A stretch of DNA of 64,000 bases from Candidatus Defluviibacterium haderslevense (GTDB lineage: Bacteria; Bacteroidota; Bacteroidia; Chitinophagales; Saprospiraceae). The position numbers and the translations under genes were made by a program. How positions within the stretch are numbered: the first letter of the stretch is position 1; every line of letters begins with the position of its first letter. The stretch spans positions 1,997,501 to 2,061,500 of the forward strand of contig JADJRL010000003.1 of NCBI GenBank assembly GCA_016712225.1, written 5' to 3'. Positions 7,348 through 16,346 of this stretch are shown in pieces. The notes below the pieces were generated by a model, which was not told the DNA's origin, did not search any database, and was given only the letters and a program-made list of their open reading frames with translations.

Positions 7348-10164
7348 ATGCCCAAGGATAATACTATCAAATCCGTACTCATTATTGGAAGCGGACCTAT
7401 AATTATTGGTCAAGCATGTGAGTTTGATTACTCTGGAACTCAAGCTTCTAGATCCCTTAGGGAAGAAGGTATTGAAGTGAGTTTAATAAACTCTAATCCA
7501 GCAACAATTATGACTGATCCTGTAACAGCTGACCATATTTATTTGTGGCCATTAACAGTTGAAAGTATTGTAAAAATTTTAGAGGAACGACAAATTGATG
7601 CAGTTCTACCAACTATGGGAGGGCAAACAGCATTGAATTTAGCCATTGAGGCTGAAAAACAAAATGTTTGGTCTCGTTTTGGAGTTCGGATGATTGGGGT
7701 CGATATTAAAGCCATAGAGTTGACTGAGGACAGGGAACAATTCAGAGATCACATGATTAAGATTGGTGTTTCCGTAGCTCCTTCCAGGATTGCAAACTCA
7801 TATTTAGAAGGAAAGGAAGCTGCTCAAGAAATAGGTTTTCCATTAGTGATTCGACCTTCTTTTACTTTAGGAGGAAGTGGTGGCAGTCTTGTTTATAAAC
7901 AAGAATTGTTTGATGAAGCATTAAGAAGAGGTTTAGATGCTTCACCAACACATGAAGTATTAGTCGAAAAAGCAGTACTAGGTTGGAAAGAATTTGAGCT
8001 AGAGTTATTGCGAGATCACAAAGACAATGTGGTAATCATTTGTACTGTTGAGAATATTGATCCTATGGGAATTCATACTGGAGATAGTATAACCGTAGCA
8101 CCAGCAATGACTTTATCGGATACTGGATTTCAACAAATGAGAGATCAAGCCATCATGATGATGCGTTCCTTGGGTAATTTTTCAGGTGGATGTAATGTAC
8201 AATTTGCTCAAAATCCGATTACAGAAGAATTGATTGCTGTTGAAATCAATCCAAGAGTGAGTAGATCATCTGCTCTGGCTAGTAAGGCTACTGGATATCC
8301 TATTGCCAAAGTTGCTGCAAAATTGGCACTAGGTTATACACTGGATGAACTTCCCAATCAGATTACAGGAACTACGAGTGCTTTTTTTGAGCCTTCCTTG
8401 GATTATGTTATCGTTAAAATGCCAAGATGGAATTTTGAGAAATTCCAAGGCGCCGATGTACGGTTAGGTCTTCAAATGAAATCTGTTGGTGAAGTAATGG
8501 CCATAGGTCGAAGTTTTAATGAAGCCCTTCAAAAAGCATGTCAGAGTCAGGAAAATGATAGACATGGTCTTGGAGCAGATAAAAAAGAATGGTTAAATAC
8601 ACAGGATATTTTAGAGCGCCTGGAGCAAGTTAGTGACGATCGAATATATAGATTAAAGGATGCATTAAGAATTGGAGTTCCAGAAAAATCTGTTCAAAAA
8701 CTAACCGGGATAGACCTTTGGTTTATTAGAGAAATTAAAAAATTAGTACAGTTCGAAGAGCAACTTTTGAAGTATAATTTACCAGAAGACATCCCAGTGG
8801 ATTTTTTTATGGAATTAAAAAAGAATGGATATTCTGATGTACAAATAGCTTGGTTATTGCGTGTTGGGGATCAAGAGGTGACCAAATTTAGAAAGAAGCA
8901 CGGAATAAATAGGGTTTATAAAACGGTGGATACCTGCGCCGCTGAATTTGAAGCCAAGACCCCATATTTTTATTCCACATTTGATCAAGAAAATGAAAGT
9001 ATTCCAAGTGATAAAAAGAAAATAATCGTTTTAGGATCCGGGCCTAATCGAATAGGACAAGGAATAGAATTTGATTATTGTTGCGTGCATGGAATTCTAG
9101 CTATTAAAGAGGTAGGCATGGAAGCAATAATGGTAAATTGTAATCCTGAAACCGTTTCTACTGATTTTGATATTGCCGACAAATTATATTTTGAACCAGT
9201 GTATTGGGAACACATTGAAGAAATACTAGATCTGGAAAAACCTGAAGGCGTTATTTTACAATTAGGAGGACAGACCGCTCTTAAATTAGCTGAAAAAATT
9301 CACTTAAAAGGCGTGCCTATTATTGGAACAGATTTTAATAATATGGATATTGCCGAAGATCGTGGAAGATTTTCTGATTTATTGAAAGAAATGGATATCC
9401 CATATCCAAAATATGGTGTTATTACAGATGCTGATATTGCTCTTGATGTAGCACATGAAATTGGTTATCCAGTTTTGGTAAGGCCATCCTATGTCTTAGG
9501 AGGTCAACGAATGAGAATAGTCATAAATGATGAAGAATTGGAACGGCAGGTATTATCGATTTTCAAACATATGCCCGACAATAAAGTATTGATAGACCAA
9601 TTTTTGGAGCGTGCGAAGGAAGCAGAAATTGATGCTATATGTGATGGTGAAGATGTACACATTATGGGAATTATGGAACATATTGAACCTGCCGGTATTC
9701 ATTCGGGAGATAGCTCAGCAGTGTTGCCTACTTATAGTCTTTCTGAAGCGAGTATTGAGAAAATGAAGGAATACGCTAAAAGAATTGCAATTCGATTACA
9801 AATAAGAGGTTTAATAAATATTCAATTTGCAATTAAAGGGGATCAGGTATATGTTATTGAAGCCAATCCAAGAGCGTCTAGGACAACACCATTTATAGCA
9901 AAAGCATACCAAGTTCCATATTTAAATATTGCGACTAAAGTCATGTTAGGAACCCATAAATTAAAAGATTTCAAAATGGAGCATAAATTGAATGGTTATG
10001 CAATTAAAGTTCCTGTTTTTTCTTTTAATAAATTTCCAAATGTAGACATTAGTCTTGGACCAGAAATGAAATCCACAGGCGAAGGCATTTATTTTATTAA
10101 GGACTTATTTGATCCATATTTTAGAGATTTAGACTCTAAACGTAATATGTATTTGACGAGATAA
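7348..10164 (+). CDS. carB: carbamoyl-phosphate synthase large subunit, no MGS domain
   Basis: 938-residue CarB, which makes carbamoyl phosphate from bicarbonate, ATP and ammonia passed from CarA, feeding pyrimidine and arginine synthesis. Two homologous ATP-grasp halves are clear: the first opens with VLIIGSGPIIIGQACEFDYSG, the second with IIVLGSGPNRIGQGIEFDYC near residue 560. The protein stops at MKSTGEGIYFIKDLFDPYFR and so lacks the roughly 130-residue C-terminal MGS-like domain that carries UMP and ornithine regulation in E. coli (about 1,070 residues). I recall similarly short CarBs in flavobacteria, so this looks like a lineage form and not damage. carA is not adjacent. Confidence 0.96.
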   Translation: MPKDNTIKSVLIIGSGPIIIGQACEFDYSGTQASRSLREEGIEVSLINSNPATIMTDPVTADHIYLWPLTVESIVKILEERQIDAVLPTMGGQTALNLAIEAEKQNVWSRFGVRMIGVDIKAIELTEDREQFRDHMIKIGVSVAPSRIANSYLEGKEAAQEIGFPLVIRPSFTLGGSGGSLVYKQELFDEALRRGLDASPTHEVLVEKAVLGWKEFELELLRDHKDNVVIICTVENIDPMGIHTGDSITVAPAMTLSDTGFQQMRDQAIMMMRSLGNFSGGCNVQFAQNPITEELIAVEINPRVSRSSALASKATGYPIAKVAAKLALGYTLDELPNQITGTTSAFFEPSLDYVIVKMPRWNFEKFQGADVRLGLQMKSVGEVMAIGRSFNEALQKACQSQENDRHGLGADKKEWLNTQDILERLEQVSDDRIYRLKDALRIGVPEKSVQKLTGIDLWFIREIKKLVQFEEQLLKYNLPEDIPVDFFMELKKNGYSDVQIAWLLRVGDQEVTKFRKKHGINRVYKTVDTCAAEFEAKTPYFYSTFDQENESIPSDKKKIIVLGSGPNRIGQGIEFDYCCVHGILAIKEVGMEAIMVNCNPETVSTDFDIADKLYFEPVYWEHIEEILDLEKPEGVILQLGGQTALKLAEKIHLKGVPIIGTDFNNMDIAEDRGRFSDLLKEMDIPYPKYGVITDADIALDVAHEIGYPVLVRPSYVLGGQRMRIVINDEELERQVLSIFKHMPDNKVLIDQFLERAKEAEIDAICDGEDVHIMGIMEHIEPAGIHSGDSSAVLPTYSLSEASIEKMKEYAKRIAIRLQIRGLINIQFAIKGDQVYVIEANPRASRTTPFIAKAYQVPYLNIATKVMLGTHKLKDFKMEHKLNGYAIKVPVFSFNKFPNVDISLGPEMKSTGEGIYFIKDLFDPYFRDLDSKRNMYLTR

Positions 10165-10193
10165 TTTTATATCTCAATTATTTATATTGTTGT

Positions 10194-10201
10194 TAGATTT
10201 G
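10194..10201 (+). promoter_or_regulatory. -7 box overlapping the start region of the ABC operon (TAGATTTG)
   Basis: Exact TAnnTTTG, ending only 4 nt before the ATG at 10206. If used, transcription would start at or just inside the start codon, giving a leaderless mRNA; otherwise it is a chance match and the operon is read from carB. Confidence 0.4.
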
Positions 10202-10205
10202 ATTT

Positions 10206-10835
10206 ATGCTTTCGACTAGAAATCTTTCTATACGTTATAGTCAGGAAAATGAAATAACATTTCCTGATATTGACGTAAGTCAAAAGGATGCTTTTTTAAT
10301 TCATGGACCATCAGGTTGTGGAAAAACAACTTTGCTTCATATTTTGGCTGGACTTATAAAACCATTAACGGGTACTGTTAATATTTTTAATCAGGATATT
10401 ACAAATTTGAGATCCTCTCATTTAGATTTATTTAGAGGAACATACATTGGCATATGTTTGCAAAGGCCAATTTTCATTCAATCACTAACTGTTTTAGAAA
10501 ATTTAATTTTAGCGCAAGAACTTATTGGTAATAAAAAGAATATTAAAGTTATTAATGAACAATTAAACCAATTGAAATTAATAAATAAGGCGCATCAAAA
10601 AACATATACCTTGTCACAAGGGGAACAACAACGGTTGATGTTTGCCAGAGCATTAATAAATAATCCTAAACTCATACTTGCTGATGAACCCACTTCAGCA
10701 TTAGATGATACCAATACACATATTATTATCGAATTATTAAAAAACCAATGTCAAGAGCATCATGCCGCTTTAGTTATAGTAAGCCATGATGAAAGATTGT
10801 TTTCTAAATTCCAAAATAAAATACGATTGAAATGA
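10206..10835 (+). CDS. ABC transporter ATP-binding protein, LolD/MacB type
   Basis: 209-residue ATPase that energises the FtsX-type permease encoded next to it. Walker A GPSGCGKTT (about residues 34-42), signature LSQGEQQR and Walker B LILADEPTSALD are intact. Its closest styles are LolD and MacB, which drive mechanotransmission in the periplasm without carrying substrate across the inner membrane. The stop overlaps the permease start by four bases (ATGA at 10832-10835), implying coupled translation. Confidence 0.92.
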   Translation: MLSTRNLSIRYSQENEITFPDIDVSQKDAFLIHGPSGCGKTTLLHILAGLIKPLTGTVNIFNQDITNLRSSHLDLFRGTYIGICLQRPIFIQSLTVLENLILAQELIGNKKNIKVINEQLNQLKLINKAHQKTYTLSQGEQQRLMFARALINNPKLILADEPTSALDDTNTHIIIELLKNQCQEHHAALVIVSHDERLFSKFQNKIRLK

Positions 10836-12070
10836 GTAAATGGTATTTAGCATGGAAGAATTTAATGCATCATCCTTCAAGATTTATTTTTAATATTTTA
10901 TTGATTGGAATGGCTGTTAGTTTATTAGTCATGATACTATTGATTAATAAACAAATGAGTCAACATTTTGAAAAAAATGCTTCGGATGTAGATTTAATCT
11001 TATGTGCCAAAGGGAGTCCATTACAATCTGTATTATGTAATATTATGCACATCGATGCTCCAACAGGGAACATTAGTATTTCTGAGATTAAGCCATTTCT
11101 AAACCCAAATCATCCAATTATTAAGAAGGCATTGCCAATTGCAATTGGCGATAGTTATCAAGGATATAGAATCGTTGGAGTGACAGAGGAATACTTTGAT
11201 TGGTATTCCTTAGGCATTGAGCGAGGACAATTTTTTAATAATGATTTTCAATTGGTATTAGGTTCTGAAGTGGCTTCAAAATATGAATTAAATATTGGTG
11301 ATACATTACAATCGAGTCATGGGTTAGTAGGTATAGATGATGAACATCACCATAATAATGATTTAATCGTCAGTGGTATTTTAAATCGTTCTGGGGGTAT
11401 TCAGGATCGATTGATTTTTATCAGTATTTCAAGTTATTGGAACTTACATGAACATGAAGTAGATCATGAACATATACATCATGAGCAAAATGTTTTATCA
11501 AATCAAGAATTAATGAATTATGATAAAACCATTACAAGCTTGTTAGTAAAATTCAAAGGGACTAATATCCAAAGTTTAAATTTTGGGCGAAGTATTAATG
11601 AAAACACGAATGTAATGGCAGTCAATCCAGCCATTGAATTAAATAGGTTGTATGAATTAACAGGCTCAGCAAGTGAGCTATTAAATCTAATTGGAATCAT
11701 TTTATCTATATTAGCTTTTATTGCTATCTTTATTAATTTGTCACAAGCTTTAAATGAAAGAAAATTTGAAATTGCTTTAATACGAATAGGTGGAGGAAGT
11801 CGAAGTTACATAGCTCAATTACTAATTTTTGAAGGATTCATTTTAAGTTTTATGGGTATAATTTTAGGATTGGTTTTGGGACATATTATTTTATTTTTTT
11901 CAGCTTCAAAATATCATTTATCTGACAAATATGGAATTCAAGGACATTATTTTTGTATTGATGAAATTTATGTTCTTTTTATTGGATTGGTATGTGGACT
12001 GGTAGCAACTATACTTCCTGTAATTAGAGCCTCTAGTCAAAACATACATCATACGATTTCTAAAATTTAG
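10832..12070 (+). CDS. FtsX-family ABC permease with His-rich periplasmic segments
   Basis: 412-residue permease with MacB/LolCE topology: one N-terminal membrane helix (about 19-38), a periplasmic domain (about 40-275) starting with the characteristic SDVDLILCAKGSPLQSVLCN, and three C-terminal helices (about 280-300, 325-350, 375-395) in the FtsX domain. The periplasmic domain carries two His clusters, His172-174 (DDEHHHNND) and six His between 206 and 217. Such clusters suggest metal binding, so a role linked to zinc or another metal is possible; lipoprotein or small-molecule export is the alternative. It converges on recO with a 4-bp overlap of the stops. Confidence 0.85.
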   Translation: MSKWYLAWKNLMHHPSRFIFNILLIGMAVSLLVMILLINKQMSQHFEKNASDVDLILCAKGSPLQSVLCNIMHIDAPTGNISISEIKPFLNPNHPIIKKALPIAIGDSYQGYRIVGVTEEYFDWYSLGIERGQFFNNDFQLVLGSEVASKYELNIGDTLQSSHGLVGIDDEHHHNNDLIVSGILNRSGGIQDRLIFISISSYWNLHEHEVDHEHIHHEQNVLSNQELMNYDKTITSLLVKFKGTNIQSLNFGRSINENTNVMAVNPAIELNRLYELTGSASELLNLIGIILSILAFIAIFINLSQALNERKFEIALIRIGGGSRSYIAQLLIFEGFILSFMGIILGLVLGHIILFFSASKYHLSDKYGIQGHYFCIDEIYVLFIGLVCGLVATILPVIRASSQNIHHTISKI

Positions 12071-12789
12071 AAAAGTGTTCTCAATACTTCAAGAGATTTT
12101 AATTGACCAAATTGTTCTACGTGAAATTGATAATATAGTATTAATAGATCCAAAAGGTTTTTCCTGTCTGAATAGTTTATAGTTATTGTGAAACCCGAGC
12201 CAAAATCTTTTTCATTAAATAGAGAACTAAATAGTTTGCTCAACTCAGGTTCTATTGCATGAATTAATATTTGATCATATGCTACAAAACAACCATTTCT
12301 TAAATCAAATGAGTTGTTTATTGTTGAATAATTATTGGTTGGTTGAACACCTAAAAACTGAATAAAGCGTACCAGAAATTTTAAATGAAAATTGGGGTCA
12401 ATCGGACTTTGTTTATCCAACAATATAAAACATCTATGAATAAACTTAAATAATTCAACATTCGTTTGTTGATCTTTTAAACATTTTTTGCAAATCTCCA
12501 AAATAAATGTAGCAATAGCTGATTTGGTTAAATTATAACTCAAATCACTATATATATAATTTAAGTTGATTTCTTTAATTCGATGAAGATGTTTTTGCTC
12601 ATTGAAATATGAGATGAGATCAACAAGATTGCATAATTGAAGAATACCTGCTAATCTTTGGTTCCCCTTTTTAAAAACACCATTTATTAAAAAGGATTGT
12701 AATCCTTTATGTTCTGTATATATATCTAAAATTAAGCTTGATTCTTTATATTTAATACTTCTTAAAATAACGCCGCGTGTTTCTAGCAT
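12067..12789 (-). CDS. recO: DNA repair protein RecO
   Basis: 240-residue RecO, which with RecR loads RecA onto SSB-coated single-stranded DNA in gap repair. The N-terminal OB fold (MLETRGVILRSIKYKESSLILDIYTEHKG, residues 1-29, split here only by reading) is typical. The chosen start is the ATG at 12787-12789; an upstream TTG at 12798 would add only three residues. No Cys4 zinc motif is evident in the C-terminal part. It may be cotranscribed with proline dehydrogenase and aroE, 46 nt upstream. Confidence 0.88.
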   Translation of the reverse strand: MLETRGVILRSIKYKESSLILDIYTEHKGLQSFLINGVFKKGNQRLAGILQLCNLVDLISYFNEQKHLHRIKEINLNYIYSDLSYNLTKSAIATFILEICKKCLKDQQTNVELFKFIHRCFILLDKQSPIDPNFHLKFLVRFIQFLGVQPTNNYSTINNSFDLRNGCFVAYDQILIHAIEPELSKLFSSLFNEKDFGSGFTITINYSDRKNLLDLLILYYQFHVEQFGQLKSLEVLRTLF

Positions 12790-12835
12790 ATTAATCAATA
12801 CGGAATCAAACCATCCAAGAAATAAGGATATCTCA

Positions 12836-14029
12836 TTAACTAATGAGACCCCTTCGTTTCATTTCTGTTGTTAATAATTGAAGTTCGCGGCTCATATCTC
12901 CTGTTACACTTGTGTTTTCTTGAGCTCGTCTGATTAAATATGGAATAACATCTTTTATTGGCCCATAGGGCAAATATTTAGCTACGTTATACCCTTTTGC
13001 AGCTAGATTAAATGTAATGTTATCACTCATTCCGAATAACTGACAAAAATTTAAATGTGGATGATCTTTTGCTATTTTTTTCTGATCCATCAATTCAGTC
13101 ATGTATAAATTACTAGCCCAGTTATGACTTGAATTACATATACTGATTTGATCTGGATTATTTAAGCAAAATGCTATGGCTTTGTTATAGTCTTCATCCG
13201 TTTTTTCTTTATTCGCATTGGTAGGGTCTTTATAGTTCTTTGATTGTGCACGTTTTCTTTCTTTATCAAGATAAGCACCTCGGACTGTTTTAGCACCAAG
13301 AATAAAATGATGTTGTTGTGCTTGTTCAAACTGCAATTTCAACGCTTCTAAACGATCCGAAAGGTACATCTGATAGGTATTGTAAATAATTGGTTTTTCT
13401 TTATTATAAAGGGCCATGTATTTGTTAACCAAATCATCAATAGGCTTTTGAATCCAACTTTCTTCTGCATCGACAAAAATGGAGACCCCCATTTCATAAG
13501 CTTTTTTACAAAGTATTGCAAAACGTTCTTCTAAACGTTCAAATTTTATTTGTTCAGCTTGATTTAAGGTCTCACCCGCATGTATTTTTTCTAAGACAGC
13601 TATTGGAATATATCCAGTTAATTTAGTACTAATTACCGGAACATTTGAGTTGCTATATGCAAATTCAATAGCTTTAAGATTTTCATCTAAAGTCTTACGA
13701 AATTCTTCATCAACTTCTTTAGCTTCTACACCATAATCCAGGATGGTAAGTGTTTTTTTTAAATTTAATCGGTCTATAACTTTTTGGCATTCTAATAAAC
13801 TAATACCGCCACAAAATTGCTTAAATATGGTTTCTCTGATGATAGGATCAGCAATTCCAAAAGGTAATTGGGAAGCTAATTGACCAAAATAAGTACCTAA
13901 TTTTACCAATGTTGGCTTATTCATAAATTGAAAAAGTCGATAAGTATGGATGAGTTCCTTATTGGATTTGTACGAAAATGCTATTTCAGTATTGTTAAAA
14001 TTTAATGTAGGGTCTAGTTGATCTTTCAT
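12836..14029 (-). CDS. proline dehydrogenase
   Basis: 397-residue monofunctional FAD-dependent proline dehydrogenase that oxidises proline to pyrroline-5-carboxylate, the first step of proline catabolism. The C-terminal FAD- and substrate-binding signature YLPYGPIKDVIPYLIRRAQE is present, as is the core barrel motif VDAEESW (about 181-187). Unlike proteobacterial PutA there is no fused aldehyde dehydrogenase. ATG at 14027-14029, only 3 nt after the aroE stop, so it is in an operon with aroE; the metabolic link between the two is not obvious. Confidence 0.94.
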   Translation of the reverse strand: MKDQLDPTLNFNNTEIAFSYKSNKELIHTYRLFQFMNKPTLVKLGTYFGQLASQLPFGIADPIIRETIFKQFCGGISLLECQKVIDRLNLKKTLTILDYGVEAKEVDEEFRKTLDENLKAIEFAYSNSNVPVISTKLTGYIPIAVLEKIHAGETLNQAEQIKFERLEERFAILCKKAYEMGVSIFVDAEESWIQKPIDDLVNKYMALYNKEKPIIYNTYQMYLSDRLEALKLQFEQAQQHHFILGAKTVRGAYLDKERKRAQSKNYKDPTNANKEKTDEDYNKAIAFCLNNPDQISICNSSHNWASNLYMTELMDQKKIAKDHPHLNFCQLFGMSDNITFNLAAKGYNVAKYLPYGPIKDVIPYLIRRAQENTSVTGDMSRELQLLTTEMKRRGLIS

Positions 14030-14032
14030 AAT

Positions 14033-14761
14033 TTAAGAATGATTCCAAAAATCCCAACTTAATTGGGCTTGCCGGTATAACATTTCTAATCCATTTTGAA
14101 CATGAGATCCTTGAAGAATACCTCGCCTCAAAAATAGTGAATTTTCAGGATTATAAACTAAATCAAATAAAAAGTGCTCAGTTCCTATCCAGGAATAATT
14201 GATATTTGGAGCTAAGGTAAGATCAGGGAACATTCCAAGGGGACTTGTATTGATAATAAGTTTGTGTTGATTCAGGATATCTTTAGTTATATTTTGGTAT
14301 TCAAAATTTAGTGGATTTCTTGATACTAATTGATAATTAATGTTTTTTTTATCCAAAACATAGCAAACAGCTTTAGACGATCCTCCGGTTCCTAAGACCA
14401 GAGCATTACTATTAAAATTTGGAGGTATAAACTGATTTAAATTAGCTTCAAAAGCCTCAGCATCCGTATTATGGCCAATAAGTTTATGGTTTTGATTCAA
14501 AATACAATTTATAGCTTGTATAGAGTGGCCTTCCGGACTTAATTCATCTAAATATGGGATAACTGAAGATTTATACGGAATGGTTACATTGACTCCTTTC
14601 AATAAAGAGTCATTATAGAATAGGGATCTAATCTTCCCTATATTGTCTATTTCGTATAGACTATATTTGTAATTTATAAGTCCTTGTTTTTTAAATAAAC
14701 TATTAAAATATCTTTCAGAAAAAGAATGTTTTAATGATTTTCCTATGAGTCCAAAGTGCAA
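14033..14761 (-). CDS. aroE: shikimate dehydrogenase (TTG start)
   Basis: 242-residue NADPH-dependent enzyme reducing 3-dehydroshikimate in aromatic amino acid synthesis. The substrate site FGLIGKSLKHSFS is at the N terminus, catalytic Lys64 in NVTIPYK and Asp100 in GHNTDAEAF. The nucleotide loop is LGTGGSSKAV. Homology begins right at the third residue and no in-frame ATG exists upstream, so the start is the TTG at 14759-14761. It is about 30 residues shorter than the E. coli enzyme, as is usual in Bacteroidota. First gene of the aroE - proline dehydrogenase - recO block. Confidence 0.93.
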   Translation of the reverse strand: MHFGLIGKSLKHSFSERYFNSLFKKQGLINYKYSLYEIDNIGKIRSLFYNDSLLKGVNVTIPYKSSVIPYLDELSPEGHSIQAINCILNQNHKLIGHNTDAEAFEANLNQFIPPNFNSNALVLGTGGSSKAVCYVLDKKNINYQLVSRNPLNFEYQNITKDILNQHKLIINTSPLGMFPDLTLAPNINYSWIGTEHFLFDLVYNPENSLFLRRGILQGSHVQNGLEMLYRQAQLSWDFWNHS

Positions 14762-14862
14762 TACAGAATTTTTATTGAAGGCAAAGTACTGGTTTTTAAT
14801 TATATTTTAAGCCTATGCTGTGAATTATATGATTTCTTGAATTAATTACTTGTTTCTGCCAT

Positions 14863-14893
14863 TTTGTCATTTATATAAAATCAATTACCTTTG
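14863..14893 (+). promoter_or_regulatory. full Bacteroidota promoter of miaB operon
   Basis: TTTG (14863-14866), 19-nt spacer, TACCTTTG (14886-14893): both elements of the -33/-7 consensus with ideal spacing, 30 nt before the miaB ATG. Confidence 0.8.
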
Positions 14894-14923
14894 TTATCCA
14901 AATTTTTAAAAATTAACTGAACC

Positions 14924-16342
14924 ATGTATCGTCCTGAATCAGAAAGCCAACAGTTGGATGAGAATCGTCAAGGTGAAGCTTTGGTCGGATATGAGATCAT
15001 TTCTTCTGTTCCAAAAAGGTATTTTTATATCGAAAGTTATGGTTGTGCGATGAATTTTAGTGATTCTGAGATCGTTGCCTCCATATTAAATCAGGAAGGC
15101 ATGGTTTCTACCCGTGAATTGATACAAGCAGATCTTATATTGATAAATACCTGTTCTATACGAGAAAAAGCTGAAGAAACGGTCAGAAAGAGGCTAACAG
15201 ATTTTAAACATTTAAAAAAGGAAAAGCCAGATCTTATAGTTGGGGTCTTAGGATGTATGGCTGAGCGACTAAAGGCCAAGTTTATCGAAGAGGAAAAGCT
15301 AGTAGATATTGTTGTTGGACCTGACGCTTACCGAGATTTGCCTAATTTATTGAGTAAGGTTGATTATGGGGAAAAGGGTGTGAATGTATTTCTCTCAAGG
15401 GAGGAAACGTATGCTGATATAGCTCCTTTGCGATTAGACTCTAATGGAGTGTCTGCTTTTATCTCAATTATGAGAGGATGTGATAATATGTGCTCGTTTT
15501 GTGTTGTGCCATATACCAGAGGAAGAGAACGAAGTAGGAGTGCTTTTACGATCATAGCAGAAGCAGAAGATTTATTTCAAAAAGGATATCGGGAAGTGAC
15601 TTTATTGGGACAAAATGTTGATTCATACAAATGGCTTAACCCTGAACAAGATCAAATTATAAATTTTGCTGAATTATTGGAAATGGTAGCTTTAGTCAAT
15701 CCATTATTGAGAATAAGATTTTCGACTTCACATCCAAAAGATATAACAAATGAAGTATTATATACTATCGCAAAGTATCCTAACATTTGTAATTATATAC
15801 ATTTACCAATACAATCTGGAAGCAGTCGAATATTGTCATTAATGAATAGAACATATGATCGAGAATGGTATATGAATCGTGTTCGTGCAATCTACCAAAT
15901 TATTCCTGATTGCGCAATATCATCTGATATCATCACTGGTTTTTGTTCAGAAACAGAATTAGATCATAAGGAAACATTAAGTGTGATTGAATTGGCTAAA
16001 TACACCATGTCATATATGTTTTATTACTCTGAACGACCAGGGACACCTGCAGCAAAAAAATTAATGGATGATGTGCCGCTAGAAATTAAAAAAAGGCGTT
16101 TAAGTCAAATTATAGAATTACAAAGAGAAGTTAGTTTTCAGCTTAACCAATTGGATATTGGGAAAACATTTGAAGTATTGATAGAAGGAGACTCAAAGCG
16201 TTCTGATAAAATGTTTAAAGGAAGAAATTCACAAAATAAAATCATTATTTTTGAAAAGAAACCAAATTATTACTCAGGTAATTATGTTAATGTAAAAGTT
16301 ACTTCAGCGACCAGTGCTACTTTATCTGGGGAAATAATCTAA
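14924..16342 (+). CDS. miaB: tRNA 2-methylthio-N6-isopentenyladenosine synthase
   Basis: 472-residue radical-SAM methylthiotransferase that adds the 2-methylthio group to i6A37 of tRNAs reading UNN codons. The N-terminal UPF0004 domain provides three Cys for the auxiliary cluster (Cys41, Cys77, Cys111); the radical-SAM motif CxxxCxxC is Cys186, Cys190, Cys193 (GCDNMCSFC); the C-terminal TRAM domain follows from about residue 405. An N-terminal extension of about 30 polar residues precedes the first domain. It heads the run miaB - AAA+ activator - lptE - unknown - secG, all on the plus strand with short gaps, a gene order I recall from other Bacteroidota. Confidence 0.97.
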   Translation: MYRPESESQQLDENRQGEALVGYEIISSVPKRYFYIESYGCAMNFSDSEIVASILNQEGMVSTRELIQADLILINTCSIREKAEETVRKRLTDFKHLKKEKPDLIVGVLGCMAERLKAKFIEEEKLVDIVVGPDAYRDLPNLLSKVDYGEKGVNVFLSREETYADIAPLRLDSNGVSAFISIMRGCDNMCSFCVVPYTRGRERSRSAFTIIAEAEDLFQKGYREVTLLGQNVDSYKWLNPEQDQIINFAELLEMVALVNPLLRIRFSTSHPKDITNEVLYTIAKYPNICNYIHLPIQSGSSRILSLMNRTYDREWYMNRVRAIYQIIPDCAISSDIITGFCSETELDHKETLSVIELAKYTMSYMFYYSERPGTPAAKKLMDDVPLEIKKRRLSQIIELQREVSFQLNQLDIGKTFEVLIEGDSKRSDKMFKGRNSQNKIIIFEKKPNYYSGNYVNVKVTSATSATLSGEII

Positions 16343-16346
16343 TTCT

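Noticed and set aside
7348..10164. carB as a frameshifted pseudogene, because it lacks the C-terminal domain
   Set aside because: The frame is intact, the end sequence is orderly (DPYFRDLDSKRNMYLTR then TAA) and no MGS-like remnant follows in any frame, so it is a short natural form.
10194..10201. Treating the -7 box as proof of a leaderless gene
   Set aside because: Read-through from carB, only 41 bp upstream, is equally possible, so it is kept as a low-confidence site only.
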